NCBI GenBank assembly: GCA_037176705.1
Contig: JBAWUJ010000087.1
Span: 124,001 to 188,000, forward strand
Origin: Molossus alvarezi
Lineage: Eukaryota > Chordata > Mammalia > Chiroptera > Molossidae
Length of the DNA stretch: 64,000 nt
Direction: 5' to 3'
Within the stretch, counting starts at the first letter, position 1; every line of letters begins with the position of its first letter. Below, one piece after another: positions 1 to 12,275 of the stretch. Below the pieces are notes generated by a model, which was given only the letters and a program-made list of their open reading frames with translations, was not told the DNA's origin and searched no databases. A program made the position numbers and the translations under genes.

Positions 1-573
1 GTACTGTGGCCTTGAGGCTGTCAGCACAATGCAACAATGAGTTACAAGATGCCAACCAAAGAGATAAGTGCAATTGTAAAACCAATCTGCGAATCCAAAT
101 GAACATAGAAAAAGAAAAAAAAGAAAAAAAATAGAACAAAGTGAAAACAATAGCAAGATGGTATTAAATCCCACTGTGTCTGTGCTCCAATGGGATGGAA
201 AAGCCCTGAGCACCCCGAAGAATAGGTGGAGATCGTCAGAATGGGTAAGAAAGCTAGACATGACTTCCCACCCCCCACAGAACCCCACCTTACAGAACAG
301 ACTCAATAGCTCAGAAAGGAAAAGGATGACAAGAGATAAACACATGGACACTTATTAAAATAAAGTTGGAGAATCACTAATAACAAAAGCAAGTACATTT
401 CAGAGCTACAAAAGTGACCAGGAGTAAGAAACCATTTCACCTGGCAAAAGTGTCAGCCATCAATGGGGAACAGCCCAAGGTGTCTATGCTCCAAATAGCA
501 CAGCTCCCGAAACACAGAGCCCAGCCTGAGAGAACAAACACATGTGGATGCATCTACAGTTACACTCAGAAAG
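1..573. other. Non-coding A-rich sequence
   Basis: There is no gene or recognisable repeat here. The stretch is rich in A, with an A/G tract near 105-140, and the short open frames lack any family resemblance. It is probably intergenic or intronic mammalian DNA. Confidence 0.5.
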
Positions 574-808
574 TTTTTATTTTGAATCCTCACTCGAGGA
601 CACTTTTTCATTTATCTTCAGACAGAGGGAGAGGGGAAAGAGAAAGAGAGAAACATTAACATGAGAGAGACACATCGACTGGTCTCCTCCCACACGACCT
701 CAACCAGGGCCAGGGAGGAACCGCAACCGTGCCTTTGACTGGAATAGAACTTGTGACTCTCTGGTTCACCAGCCTGCACTCTAAAGGCTGAGCCAAACCA
801 GCCAGGGC
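574..808 (-). mobile_element. Bat tRNA-derived SINE (Ves type), minus orientation
   Basis: Read on the minus strand, the element starts with the tRNA-like head near 808 (GCCCTGGCTGGTTTGGCTCA) and runs into a CT-rich region (a GAGAGA run on the plus strand at 625-655). It ends in the TGTCCTCGAGTGAGGAT type tail near 585. It is diverged from the youngest copies in this window. Confidence 0.85.
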
Positions 809-1404
809 ACAGTCAGACATTTTAAATTTGTGCTGTCAGTAGGTGATAAAATAAGACAGAATATGTGTAAGGACACAGACTTGAATAAAAGCACCAGCCG
901 ACACTCTGACGCTTGAAGAGACCAGCAGCTTCAGAATGTGCGCTTCCCATGCGGCCTCGGAAAGTTCACCAGGATCGGCTCCGCTGGGACCACAAAACAA
1001 GTCGAAGTGTCAAGGGTTCAAACCATAGCAGGTCTGTTCCCTGCCCACAGTACATCTCTGTGCACAGAAAGCAGCAAGAGCAAGGTCTCGAAAAACATCC
1101 CTAAACATGGACACTAAATAACACACATGTAAATAGCTCAAGTATCACACAAGGAATCAACAGGGCAATGAGATATTTTGAGTTGTATGAAAACTGAAAC
1201 AATGTATCCAGACCTAGAGGGACTGTGATGGCACCAAATGCCCACACTTTCAAAAAGAGACACTGAGCTACCTTGGCGTCCATCTCAAGAAACCAGAAAA
1301 GGCAAAGCAAGTCAAACAAAGTGAGCCAAAGCAGGAAATAACAAATGCCAGTCAAACCTCAATGAAATATTTAAAAAAAGAATAAGAATAGGAAAAATCC
1401 CTGA
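809..1404. other. Non-coding sequence
   Basis: No gene, RNA gene or clear repeat is recognised between two SINEs. Open frames of 60-85 codons occur here but look random in composition. Confidence 0.4.
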
Positions 1405-1540
1405 GCCCTGACCGGGTGGTTCAGTTGGTTGGAGAGTTGTCCAGTTCACGCAAAGAAACCTGGTAGGGGCGGTGTGGGAGACAACCGATCGACGTGTCTC
1501 TCACATCAGTGCTTCTCTCTCTCTAAAAATCAACATAAAC
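1405..1540 (+). mobile_element. Old bat SINE, internally deleted
   Basis: The head GCCCTGACCGGGTGGTTCAG is followed directly by the later SINE part (GTGGGAGACAACCGATCGACGTGTCTCTCACATCAG) and a short CT tract. The copy is only about 135 bp long, compared with about 240 bp for complete copies. Part of the middle has therefore been deleted. Confidence 0.75.
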
Positions 1541-3884
1541 ACATCTATGGATGAGGATCAAAAGAAAATCAATTCAGATGGAGGCCACCTGACCCTCACT
1601 GCCTGTGGGTCGTGCCTGTCAGCCCAGACACTCTGGGTCCTACACCTTCTAAAGAGACAGCAGATGAATCGATTTGATTATCAGACTAATTTCCTTCTCT
1701 GCTCTAATGAACAGCTCATGTTATGCAGATGTGGGTGATTATGACAGCAAGTTTTAAATTGCAGATGCACTCCCCGAGCCCAGGATAAACTTCTGGCTTT
1801 CAGGGCACAGAGAAAAACTCATTCCGGAAAGAATGGGCCCTGGGAAAAAACCGTACCCCAGTGGGAATGACAGACCCTTTGGTTCAGTGTCTTTGGACAT
1901 GGCAGGTGGTGACACCCTGGCCCCTGCTCTGATCTGGCCTTGCCCACCTGCCACAGCTGGGGCCCAGGGCTGGCAGACCTTTTGTGCCTCTGCACCCCCA
2001 AGGTGGACACCCCTCTACCATCCACAAGCTACGGGGAAGGAAAGGAAAGTCGACCTTCTTCCTCGGGAGGTCACTTTTCACACCTGATTGGTCAGTTAGG
2101 TTCTTCTCCTCCTCTGTGAAGACCCAACAGGGAGGCAGAGCTGAGACCACAAATGCCACCAGCTGTCCTACTCTGGAGGGGGACTCAAGGTCTGGGGTGT
2201 GGGTGTCTCATGGAGTGTTGTTGGTGCCAGGATGTCACACCGGACACTGCACTGTCTCCCAAACATGTGTCTGCAAACTAAAGAAGGAGGGAAGCCGTTT
2301 CTGGGTCAGTGGCTAGAACAACCAGTGGTCATCACACTCAGGAGCTTGACTAGCAGGGGGACACTGTGTTCCTCTGTCTCTCTTCTCCACCTCCCTGACC
2401 AGGCACCACAACAGAACAGCAGATACGAGGTGCTCTGAGGGGAACCCCTCCCTCTATGAGGCTCCTGATGTCCTGGCATGAGTCCACTGCCTGTGTTGTT
2501 GGCTGGGCCGTTGTCCTTGTCCCCAGGTCCGTGTGACTGTGACTCACTGTGGCTGTGCCAGCAGGAGTGTCACCACCCCACTGGCTCCACAGGACAGTCT
2601 GGGTATCACCCGCACAGCGCTGAGCCTCCTGGGCACTGCTCCCAGCCGGCCTTCTGTCCGAGTGCGGGGCCCCCGTCGTGGTGGAGGTCGCAGTTTGTGA
2701 AAGCCATGTGGGTCTTCCTCCCTCTGTCTCCTGGACAATAAGCTAGAGAATAAGCGGCAGCCTGGACCCGGCTGGACCTGGTGCCCTCCAGCTGGTAGAA
2801 GGCAGAGCATCCAGCTGCAGGCCCCATCTGACCTCTGCCTGTTCCCATCAGGCAGCCCCTTCTGTCTGTACAGGCAGAGGGTTCTCATCCGTCCACTGAG
2901 ACCCACCCACTCAGTTCATTGTGTCTGCTGGTGCTTTCTTACATCAGTCTGTCTGATGCCAACAAGAGCCTCTGACAGGCAGTTCACAGCTTTCGGGGCC
3001 CGGGTAGCACCCCACCTGTGCCCTGGACGACTGCACCCTTTCTGATGAAACTGATGGTTCCAAAGAGAATGGAGCCCAGACCTGAACTGCTCCATGGGCC
3101 TGGCCTGGAGTTCAGACCCAGCCCTCCCGTCCAAAGGGGGCACTGGTTCTTCTGGAGGCCTGGTCCTGAGGTCTCTTGGACAGGAAGGCTCTGCCCCCAC
3201 ATCCCAGGGCTGCCACCTCCTAATCACCCAGGCCGCTGAATTTTCCAGAGCACCCTCGGTGGTGGGAAGCTCGCTCACACCAGCGCAGCCCCGGGCTACA
3301 GGTCACCTTCATAGCCCTCACCTGTAACTGCCGCTGTCTTCTACACCTGTCCCCAAGGGGGGCTCTGCCTCGTGTGCTTGGAGCCCTGTCCTGGGCCTGG
3401 GGCAGTCTGCCCTCCAAGGCCCTTTCCTGCACCCATGGGCATTTGGACTCTGAGTCATGCCTCGTATTCTGGCTGGCTCTTCTGAGGTTTGGGTCTGCTC
3501 ATTGCTATTTCACAGCAGGTGACACTTCTGAACCCACTGGGCTTGTTCCAGGACATCAGTCCCTTTGCCAGGGAGCCTAGTCTGCTTTCTTTCTCACCCA
3601 GTCCTGCTCCATGGGTGTCTCACTTCCTGCAGGACTCATATTTCCTGGGTGCCTCAGCAGTCGGTGGGTTTCTGGGGTGCTCGCATGGGAAGAACCCTTC
3701 CTGCTCCTCTGTGTGCTTCTTCTTCAGGACACCAATTTATACGACATGGAATCACGCACTTACCTCATTATGTATGCAGCCCTCTGCCTGCCCCTCATCT
3801 GGGGAATGGATGCTCTGTGGGGCTTATGGTCCTAGCTCCCACAGCACCGACACCTGGTGAGCACAGAGAGTACATGCTGAATAA
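1541..3884. other. GC-rich non-coding stretch
   Basis: About 2.3 kb of GC-rich sequence with overlapping open frames on both strands. None shows a domain or a credible splice structure, and the frames reflect the low frequency of stop codons in GC-rich DNA. I see no repeat family that I can name. Confidence 0.4.
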
Positions 3885-4232
3885 TGAGTGAATGAGTAAG
3901 TGAGAAAGTGAGAGAGTGAATGAGTGAGTGAGTGAGTGAATGAGTGAGTGAATGAGAGAGTGAGTGAGCGAATGAGTGAGTGAATGAGGAAGTGAGTGAG
4001 TGAGTGAGGGAATGAGTGAGTGAATGAGTGAGTGAGTGAATGAGTGAGAGAGTGAGCAAGTGAGTGAGCGGGCGGGCGAGTAAATGAGGGAATGAGTGAG
4101 TGAATCAGTGAGTGAGCGAGTGAGTGAGTGAATGAGTGAGTGAATGAGGAAGTGAGGGAGTGAGTGAGTGAATAAATGAATGAATGAGAGAATGAGTGAG
4201 TGAGTGAATGAATGAATGAATGAATGAGTGAA
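3885..4232. repeat. GAGT/GAAT tetranucleotide array
   Basis: About 350 bp of (GAGT)n with interspersed GAAT, GAGA and GAGG variants and a short GAGCGGGCGGGCGAGT interruption near 4066-4080. On the minus strand it reads as Thr-His-Ser-Leu/Ile repeats, which creates long but meaningless open frames. This is a large imperfect microsatellite and is likely to be length-polymorphic. Confidence 0.95.
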
Positions 4233-4727
4233 CAAGGGCATCTGTGGTCTTGCCCTCAAGGTGCTTCCCCCTGGTCTTGTGATATGTCGCCATGTTGGGC
4301 AAAGGACTGCCCCCCAGTGAGCCACACTACAGTCCATGCCACCTGTAATGATGAGTGAGTGAGGCCAGTGCCCATGATCCCCACACCAAGGGCTCCGTCC
4401 CCACCAGTGCAGGTGGGCCTTCGACCTGCTTTCAGCCCATAGAACACTACAGAGGTGATGGGGTGTCATTCCCATGACTGTGGGATCAGGTAGTGGGCGC
4501 CCTCTCCCCCAGCAGATTGGAGGAAGGGCCCCAAGGCCAGGGTCACCTGACAGGAGCTGAGTGTAGTGCCTGGACAACAGGCTGTGCAGCGCCAGGAGCC
4601 ACAGCCTCACTGGACACCACACCTCGTGCCCTGAGTCCAACCCACAGAACCATGAGAGAACAAATGTGTGTCTTTAAAGGTGACAGTTTGTGTGGTTCTG
4701 TGGCAGCAACAAAACCTACATGAGGAG
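4233..4727. other. Non-coding sequence after the GAGT array
   Basis: GC-rich sequence without a recognisable gene or repeat. A short GAGTGAGTGAG echo of the preceding array occurs at about 4352-4362. Confidence 0.4.
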
Positions 4728-4937
4728 ACCCAGCCAGTGTGGCCAGTTGGTTGGGCATTGTCCCCTGCACCAAGGTCACCTGTTGGATTCCCAGTCAGGG
4801 CATCTGCCTGGGTTGTGGGCTCTGATCTTTGGTAGGGGGCATGCAGGAGGTGGCCAGTCACCATTTTGAGGTTTTGCTCTCAGGTCACTGTTTCTCCCTC
4901 TCCCACCTTCTCTCTCTCAAAATCAATAAATTATTCT
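4728..4937 (+). mobile_element. Old bat SINE
   Basis: A degenerate tRNA-like head (CCAGTGTGGCCAGTTGGTTGGGC) is followed by the GGCATGCAGGAGGTGGCCAGTCA body. The copy ends in TCTCTCTCAAAATCAATAAATTATT, the older Ves tail type. Divergence is high. Confidence 0.75.
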
Positions 4938-5652
4938 TAAACAAACAAAAAAACTATGTAAGGAGCAGGGTGTCCTGGGCCTGGGCCCGGGCCCCTGGGC
5001 CAACACCTGCCTGCTGGTGGTCCCCCCAGGGTGGCTGGGCTTCTGTAGCCCTGCCTCATGGTCAGCAGCCACTTCATGGCCCTGCGCTGGCCCCCTGCAG
5101 AGGCAGGCACCGGCCACTGTTTTCAGGTGTCTGCAAGAAGGCCTCTGAAAGTCCTTTGCTGGCACTCAGGCCGTGTCCCTGGGAAGCTGGGGCCATGCAG
5201 CTGCCTCCAGCTCCTGTCCCAGCCCAGAACTGCCTCTCCCTGTCCTGTTCTCTCATGCATGGGCCTCCTTCCCTCCAGGCTCCTCTCCCTGTTCACGCTC
5301 CTCCAGAGTGTCCTCAGCAGAACCGCCTTTGTGTTTCAGCCACCCACTCACACAGGTTTTGGGCACTCAGGCGTCCTCTGGATGACATCGTTTCCCTACT
5401 CGGGCATCATCTGGGTAACATTGTTTCCCTACAGCTGGGCAGAGGAAAGGGTCACAAAGGTGTCTGCAAGCATTTCCCCAGAACTTCAGAAAATCTACAC
5501 AAACCACACCAAAGGGGGTGGACCCTAAGCTTTTATACTGACTGCATTTTATTTGCATACTCTACTTGGGAAGACAGTTATGCAGAGAATCATAATAACA
5601 TTATTATTACTAGTGTCAGTTTAGGTGTGTGTCCTCTTAAGATTGTGGGGTT
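4938..5652. other. Non-coding GC-rich sequence with a small duplication
   Basis: No gene is recognised. Near 5366-5435 an imperfect tandem duplication of about 30 bp contains GTTTCCCTAC twice (ends near 5399 and 5432). A 339-codon open frame spans this region and both flanking SINEs, so it is not credible as a gene. Confidence 0.4.
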
Positions 5653-5904
5653 CCCTCTGGCCAGATTGGCTCAGTGGTTAGAGTGTTGGCCCTTGGACCA
5701 TAAAGTCACGGGTTTGATTTCAGTCAAGTGCACATACCTTGGTTTCGGTTCGTCCCCGGCCCTGGTCAGGGTTGTGTGGGAGGCAGCCAGTCGATGTGTC
5801 TCTCTCACATCAGTGTTTCTCTCCCTCTCTCCCTCCTACTCCAGCTGAAGCTAAATAGAAAAAGAGTATCCTCAGGTGAGGATTTAAAAATAAATAAATA
5901 AAGC
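5653..5904 (+). mobile_element. Bat SINE, younger tail type
   Basis: The head CTCTGGCCAGATTGGCTCAG has an A-box-like TGGCTCAGTGG. The body carries GTCCCCGGCCCTGGTCAGGG and the tail reads GTATCCTCAGGTGAGGAT followed by TAAATAAATAAATAAA. The length is close to full. Confidence 0.88.
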
Positions 5905-6458
5905 TTGTGGGCTCATTCTTATGATTGATTATAGTTTTATAGTTTACTATAAGTTGTAACAATTATTGTCATTGTCACCTTGCACAGTCCGTATTGACCA
6001 TGTCCTTTGTGACAGACTATGAGGTTAGCTGGAGCCCAGGATCGATTTTTTAAATCCCTGTAACAATTTGGGACAATTATGTATATGCACATGGAGACTT
6101 CCAGAAACTGTCTGGCCCCCGATGGAGTCACCACTCACCTGTGACCTCACCGAACTAAGAGATGGTCCCACCGGGCTGGCCAACAACAAAGGAGCCACCT
6201 GCACCACGGTCGAGCTGAGTCCATCCCCAGCCCAGAACAGCCAGATGTATCGATCCCAGCGCCAAATGTCAAGGATCCCCCCTTCCACAACAAATGTCTC
6301 TCTTGAAAGTTCTGTGCAAATTGAATTTTTATAAATCAACTTGTTCTGTGAAGCCAGTGAGAAGGGCTATTGATGGGAAACCTGTTTGCCTTCTGTACAA
6401 ATGGAAGGAATTCAGGCAACAGGTAAGGACTTCTGTAAACTCTATTTTTAAGGGCTTT
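5905..6458. other. Non-coding sequence
   Basis: No gene or named repeat is recognised. Open frames of about 90-100 codons on both strands overlap each other, and I see no conserved domain in them. Confidence 0.35.
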
Positions 6459-6671
6459 AAAAAATATTTTTAATCTTTACCTGAGAACATGTTTTGAGAG
6501 AGGAAGAGAGAGAAGAGAAACCGAGAGAGAAACATCAATCAGTTGCCTGTTGTCCACTCCCTGCCTAGGCATCTAACCTGGGACCCAGGGATGTGCCCTG
6601 ACCGGGAATCAAACTGGCAACCTTTTGGTGCACAGGACGACCCTCCACCACCTGAGCCACACCGGCTGGGC
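6459..6671 (-). mobile_element. Old bat SINE, minus orientation
   Basis: On the minus strand the head GCCCAGCCGGTGTGGCTCAG lies near 6671. The body includes CAGTTTGATTCCCGGTCAGGGCACATCC, and the element ends in a CT tract and a T-rich tail near 6460. This is the older subfamily without the TGTCCTCGGGTGAGG tail. Confidence 0.8.
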
Positions 6672-8769
6672 TTTTACAAGCCTTTTAAATCATTTTTATT
6701 GTGTTAACAGTGCCAGGTTCTAAGCAGCTGGGTGGCAGGTTCTCTGATTTGGGGTCTGGAGGACTAGGAAGCAGAGCAGTGGGAGGCTCTCACAGGCGGG
6801 GTGGTCGGGAGGGAGGGCCTCTGTCCCTGTCACCAGCGGCTCACTCCTCGAGCACCTTCAGAGGCCTGGGTGACTGGTTCCGGACGTGGCTTTGAGAATC
6901 GCCAGGTCTGTGAATAACCAGTGTCCTGTCCTGGGCATGCAGCATGGCGCTGACATCCCTGGCCCCAGACTCCTGGGGGGCTGTGATCGAGGACCCGGGA
7001 CCCTGACTCAACGCACTTGTCATTGGGGAGAACATTCCTTGGGACCTGGGCTCAGCACAGAGATGTTTCTCGGGCAGCAAATTTTTACAGTCTTCAATTG
7101 TGGAAAATGCGATGGACAGAGATTCAATTTGATTTGCTGGGAAAACTGCCGAGGCAGGTCTGGGTTCCCACGTCAGCCAACCCCTCGGTCCGGGTCACCT
7201 CTTCTCTCCTTGCGTGTCTGCATCCTTTCCGGGATGTTCACTGATTTATTCCCACGCTGCCCACAGGAAAGTACAGGGTACCCGCCGTGACCCTTGCGAA
7301 CGGCCTGGGTGAAGACCCGAGCATCACAGTGGCGTCTCTGCTTCATGGCCCCAGGACAGAGCGGGGAGAACAGGTCGGCACCCAGAAGCCAAATCTTGGG
7401 GGGCTCACTAGGGAACCAATATTTCTTTAACTTACTGTGGCCACGAGATGCTTCCTCTGCCCCTCAAAGGCCCTGTGCCTTTTCCACTCCCTGGAATGAC
7501 GTCACACTCCCTCCAGTCACAAAGCACCATCTCAGCTTAGACAGCGGCGTGGCTGGTCTGCGTATGATGTGAGACTGTCCCAGGCTAACAGCTCCCACTG
7601 CCCACACCTGTCCCCCAAAGGCTGCTGCAGGCTGGACCCATGGGAAAAGAGGCCCTTGTTAGGGTCCAGTCTGAACCAGGAACCCGTCCAGGTGGGTCAA
7701 TCAGAGGAGAGTTAATCGGGGGAGGCCATGTTGATTTGCCCAGTGACAATGTCACTTCTGGAGGAGACACTGCCTGGGTTCACCTCTGGATCCATTGGAA
7801 ATCATTTGAACCCTCCCAGACTCTTGACTGCCCCGCAGGAGAAAGCAGAGTTACACATGGTGTGGAATCACCCACACCCGTTCCCTGCCTGCCCGTGACC
7901 ATTCTCTGCAGACCTTGATGAGCTGGAAACTTCTTTTCCCCTTCACAGCATCCAGGGGTCAAGGGTCTGAATTCAGTCCCCGGCGCACACCTGTTCCTGG
8001 TCTCGGCATCCCATCTGTTCCCCGTCGGGGCTCCAGCTTTCACTGGGGAGGTTGGGCGGCCTGTCCATTCAGCTGACGCTGTGATCTGGGTACAGTTTGT
8101 GTCTGATTTTTGCCCAGCTCCTCACTGCAACTACAAGAAAAAGAGCCTGCTTAAGGCTGCTCTAGAATCTCAGGGGTTCTCTGACCGGGAGTTACACGGA
8201 GCCTTTGGAGTTTTTCCCAGAAGCTCCCCAGTGCAGCCAATGGGAATTCTTACCCCACAGTCCTCAGCTTCTCTTTACGGGTGACAGTGGTGGTGGCGGA
8301 GGGTGGCCACCCCGTGGTCCCTGTGGCACTGGGTTCCTGGGCATTGTGTCACCCCATCAGTGGGCAATTCCTACACTGCAGTGCCAGACACGCATGGACG
8401 TACTGGCCTCCCATGCCCAATGCAGGTGAGTTCAGCACATCCAAGGCTGAGGACATGAGCAGACCAGACCAGAAACCCACTTCAAGGCTCTGCTTCCCCT
8501 GTGGCAGCCAGCATCTGGGCAGGGTGGCATTGCCACAGGGGGATTTGACATGGGGAAGTGGACACTCAGGTAAGAGAGGGATGAGAAAGTGCGGGAGACC
8601 ATAGCAGTGAGCCCAAAAAACAAAACTTTAAAAAAACCCACAACAACACTCCTAGAATTGGGGGAAGGACAAGGAAGGGCTGGGTTCTCAGGTCCTAAGA
8701 GCCATGAGGACCCCATGGAGCTAGGGGTCAAAGCCCTGCTCCTCGCCCCACCCTCCTGGCCCCTAAACA
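6672..8769. other. GC-rich non-coding stretch
   Basis: No exon, RNA gene or named repeat can be supported. The many short open frames on both strands have no family resemblance. Confidence 0.35.
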
Positions 8770-8832
8770 TGTGTGTGAGTGTGTGTTGAGTGTGTGTGAG
8801 AGTGTGAGTGTGTGTGTGAGTGAGTGTGATGA
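8770..8832. repeat. GTGTGAG/TG microsatellite
   Basis: Alternating GTGTGTGAGTGTG sequence of about 60 bp, an imperfect dinucleotide repeat with GA interruptions. Confidence 0.85.
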
Positions 8833-10540
8833 GAGGACACAACCAGAGAAGGGAGAGTGGGTGACTGGCCTGGAGGGTGGAATGCACTCTGCAAAGGGAG
8901 GAAAGACAAGCGCTCAGCACTGAGGTGATGCTGGGCTGGAGCATGAGGATGGAGGACGAGGATGGAGGAGAAAGAAGGCCTTGAAGGGCACAGGCCATGG
9001 CGACAGGGTTCGAGGGTGGCAGAGGCGGAGAGGGTCGGAGGGCACTCCGCAGTGGGTTAGGGACGCAGTCGCCTCTCCAGTGCCTGCGAGAGGGCTAGCA
9101 GCATGGATCAGACTGGAACTGAGACTGTGCTTTGGCTTCTCCTCTGGACGTCAGGTGCAGACAGGGCTCCTCATGTCCTTAGCTCGTGGCTGGCTCCCCA
9201 CATGGGCGTCCAGCAGGCCCCACCGTCCCCTTTGATCCTGTGGGCTTCTCTTCCACCGACGAGTCTCACCCCTGCCCTCCTCTCGTCTCGGTGCCTGCAC
9301 TGTTGTTTAAAATACGCAATTAGATACATGTGCAACTTTGAAAAATAGGCAGTGTGTGTACAGATGCACATATATAAATATGTTAAACATTTATGGAAAA
9401 CACTGCGCTGTAAATCTTGTATGGCCTCTCGCATTTCACACAGAGCCCCGTTTATCCAAGCCTCTCCACTGATGCTCCATGACTCCCCTCATGGTTCCGG
9501 CTGCTACATGCCTGCCACGGGGCTCAGTCCACACCCACGGCTGATGCTCCCGGCACCCTGCAAACAGGCCCTGGCTCCCACGTGTGTGTGAGTCTCTTCA
9601 GGGCAGGCAGCTAGGAGGGCAACATAGTACCCCATCTGTTTCATTTTATCAAATTGAAATGCACTTCCATGCCATACACTTAGCCCTATAAGATGAGTAG
9701 TTACAAGGTTTGGTATGTTTTCAGGTACACACATGCACCGTGGTCTCCTCCACCTAAAGAAACCCCAAACCATCAGAACTCATCCCCCCTTTCTTCCCTG
9801 CCAACCACTGACCAACTTTCCAGACAGATTGGCCTCTATTTCATTCCTTTGAAAGGTTTAGTTTAGTAAGTTATTGACCTTCGGATGGAGAAGTTAAATT
9901 AACTGACGCCTCAGTCCATAACCCTGGGGCTGTTTCTTTCGTAAATAACCCACTTTCTCTCTGATGCCCCCCCCTCCCCGGCATCCACTCTAATGTTTTG
10001 GGATAACTCTGTTTGATGTGAACTATGATACCCAGTTATACGTATGAAATACAGTGTGTTACTTTTGTACATTTCAAAATGTGCACAGTAGTAAGTATGA
10101 TGCTACATCATTTTATTTAATGTTTTTTTATGTCTTGAGCAAACTCCGCCGTCTGGAACTCAGAGAGGTGCCGAGGGCAGGAGCTGGAGGAGCCCGCTGC
10201 GGAGACGGCTGGTGCCCAGGCCGGTCGGGCTGTGTCTGGTGAGCCGGAAACAGCTCCCCAGCTGCCAGCAGGACGCTTTCCCGGCAGCCAAGGTCACGAG
10301 GCAAGCACCCAGGGAAGATATCTGAGATCAGTGAAGACATTAGCTGCCATGCACTGGAAAACGTAAATAGGTTTAAGTGTGTGAGTTCATAATCATCCGA
10401 AGAACAGAACTTGTCGGCTCACGTGGAAGACACCAGTGATGCACGCACTTGACCCGAAGCCGGGGCTCCTGGGCAGCGTCCACCTCCGCTGTCCCCGTCT
10501 GAGGTCATCCCAAGAGGACTGATCAAACTACTCCCAGCTA
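8833..10540. other. Non-coding sequence before L1-A
   Basis: No gene is recognised. The left part is GC-rich and 9,300-10,130 is more AT-rich. A GC-rich patch with several CpGs lies at about 10,140-10,290 but is too short to call a CpG island. The last 17 bp (10,524-10,540) are the left target-site duplication of the following L1. Confidence 0.4.
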
Positions 10541-10550
10541 GAGGAGAGAA

Positions 10551-10560
10551 AAAATGGTGG
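10551..10560 (+). promoter_or_regulatory. YY1-like motif at the L1-A 5' end
   Basis: AAAATGGTGG lies ten bases inside the 5' end of the L1. L1 promoters in other mammals carry a YY1 site in the same position, which sets the transcription start. The same motif, or a close variant, is seen at the 5' ends of L1-D, L1-F and L1-G. The function is inferred from position and sequence only. Confidence 0.5.
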
Positions 10561-11355
10561 CAGAGTGAACGGAAGCTACACAGACCGTCTCCCAGAACCA
10601 AACTGGAATTACAACTATAACACAGACAAATTGATGGGAAAAAGCAACAGAAAAGCAGCTTGCGAGGACCATACAATGAGGGACACTGACTCCATCCCGG
10701 TAGGCTTGCGAAGGCACGAGAGGGGGCTGGGAGCCCACGGTCGGCAGCAGTCTTAGCTGTGAGCACCACCCTCGGGTTATACTCCCAGGCGGCTCCACAG
10801 CGCAGCCGGGACAGAGGCTAAAACAGCCACAGCCACACATCTTGGGCTCCAGTAGAGGGAGGGCAGACTGGACTGGAACTGTGTCGGGACACTCGGGATC
10901 TGGAGGGCGCCCAGAGCTTTGGCTGAGTGCAGCCACACAGGACGGTGGGCATATTGCTCCTTCCCAGGGCTCTGAGAGAGGCAGCAGCCCCTCCCTCGGA
11001 GATCCAACCTCACCCTGTGGGCCATTGAAGTGCTAATTGAGGCTCATTAACAACCAGCATCTGCCCCACCCTTGGGAAATCCCCTTGTGCTGAGCACCTG
11101 AGGGAGCTTTTGAATCAACTGACAACCCAAAACTCATCAAGTAACCTGGACTGCTAGCCTCCAGGCAAAAAGCTAGAGGATAACAGTACCTTTCCTGGGC
11201 TGGCAACTTTAACCAGGAAAGTAAGACTTGACAGTGGTGTTTAACGTGGGTCCTCCCTGCCTCATCCAAACACAGGAGAGGGAGCCACAAACAGCAGAAC
11301 ACCAACACCCACAGGGAAAACTTTACAGGCTCCAAAGCCCACTGTGATAGCCAAA

Positions 11356-12230
11356 ATGGTGAAACACAGAAACAGAAGCCAAATGAAAGAGCAAGACACC
11401 TCCACCGAAGATGAGATCAATGCGGAGCAATTAGGCATGTTAACAGAGCTAGAATTCAGAGCCATGTTCTTGAGGAAGCTGAACAGCATGAGTAAGGACA
11501 TAGAGACACTGAAAATAAGCCAATTGGAAATTAAAAACCATCAAGAAGAGATAAAAAATGACATATCAGAAATGAAAAACACATTGAAAAAAGCAGAGTA
11601 GAGGAAGCTGAGGACCGGATCAGTGAATTAGAAGACAGGGTAGAAAAAATCAACCAATCAGAAAAACAAAAGGAAAAAACTATTAAAAAACAGAAAGACA
11701 GCTTAAGAGAACTATGGGACAACTGGAAACGTAATAATATTCGCATCATAGGAGTCCCCGAAGGAGAAGAAAATGAGCAAGGGATAGAGAATATATTCAA
11801 AGAAATAGTGACAGAAAACTTCCCTAATTTGGTGAAGGAAGAAGGCATTCAAGTTCAAGAAGCACAGAGAGCCCCAAGTAAGAAGAACCCAAACAGGCCC
11901 ACACCAAGACACATAGTAATTAAAATGCCAAAAATTAAAGACAAAGAGAGAATTCTAAAAGCAGCAAGAGATAAGCAACAGGTTACGTACAAAGGAAACC
12001 CCATAAGGCTCTCAGCTGACTTCTCACAAGAACCACTACAGGCTAGAAGGGAATGGCATGAAGTAATCAAAGTCATGAAAAACAAGAATCTGAATCCAAG
12101 ACTACTCTACCCAGCAAGGCTATCATTCAAAATAGAAGGTCAAATAAAGAGCTTCCCAGACAAAAAAAGGCTAAGGGAATACATTAGCACCAAACCAGCA
12201 CTGCAAGAAATGTTAAAAGGACTGCTGTAA
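11356..12230 (+). pseudogene. L1-A ORF1 (RNA-binding chaperone), frameshifted
   Basis: ORF1p forms trimers and coats L1 RNA in cytoplasmic particles. The start MVKHRNRSQMKEQ is shared with the other copies here. The N-terminal half is heptad-rich and predicted coiled coil (about codons 35-130). The RRM-like part contains RHIVIKMPKIKDKERIL, and the C-terminal domain has PIRLSADFS followed by QARREW. A 7-bp deletion near 11,592, compared with L1-B, breaks the frame within the coiled coil. Protein from this copy is therefore not expected. Confidence 0.88.
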
Positions 12231-12275
12231 TTAGCAGTAGAAATGGGAAGAAAAATAGAACCACACTAAACAAAA

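Noticed and set aside
3795..4640. 281-codon minus-strand frame rich in Thr-His-Ser-Leu
   Set aside because: It is the translation of the GAGT microsatellite and flanks, with no plausible protein.
4829..5848. 339-codon plus-strand frame
   Set aside because: It starts and ends inside SINEs and shows no domain. In GC-rich DNA such a frame can occur by chance.
1541..10500. Search for an endogenous retrovirus or LTR in the GC-rich left part
   Set aside because: No LTR ends, primer-binding site, polypurine tract or retroviral protein motif could be recognised.
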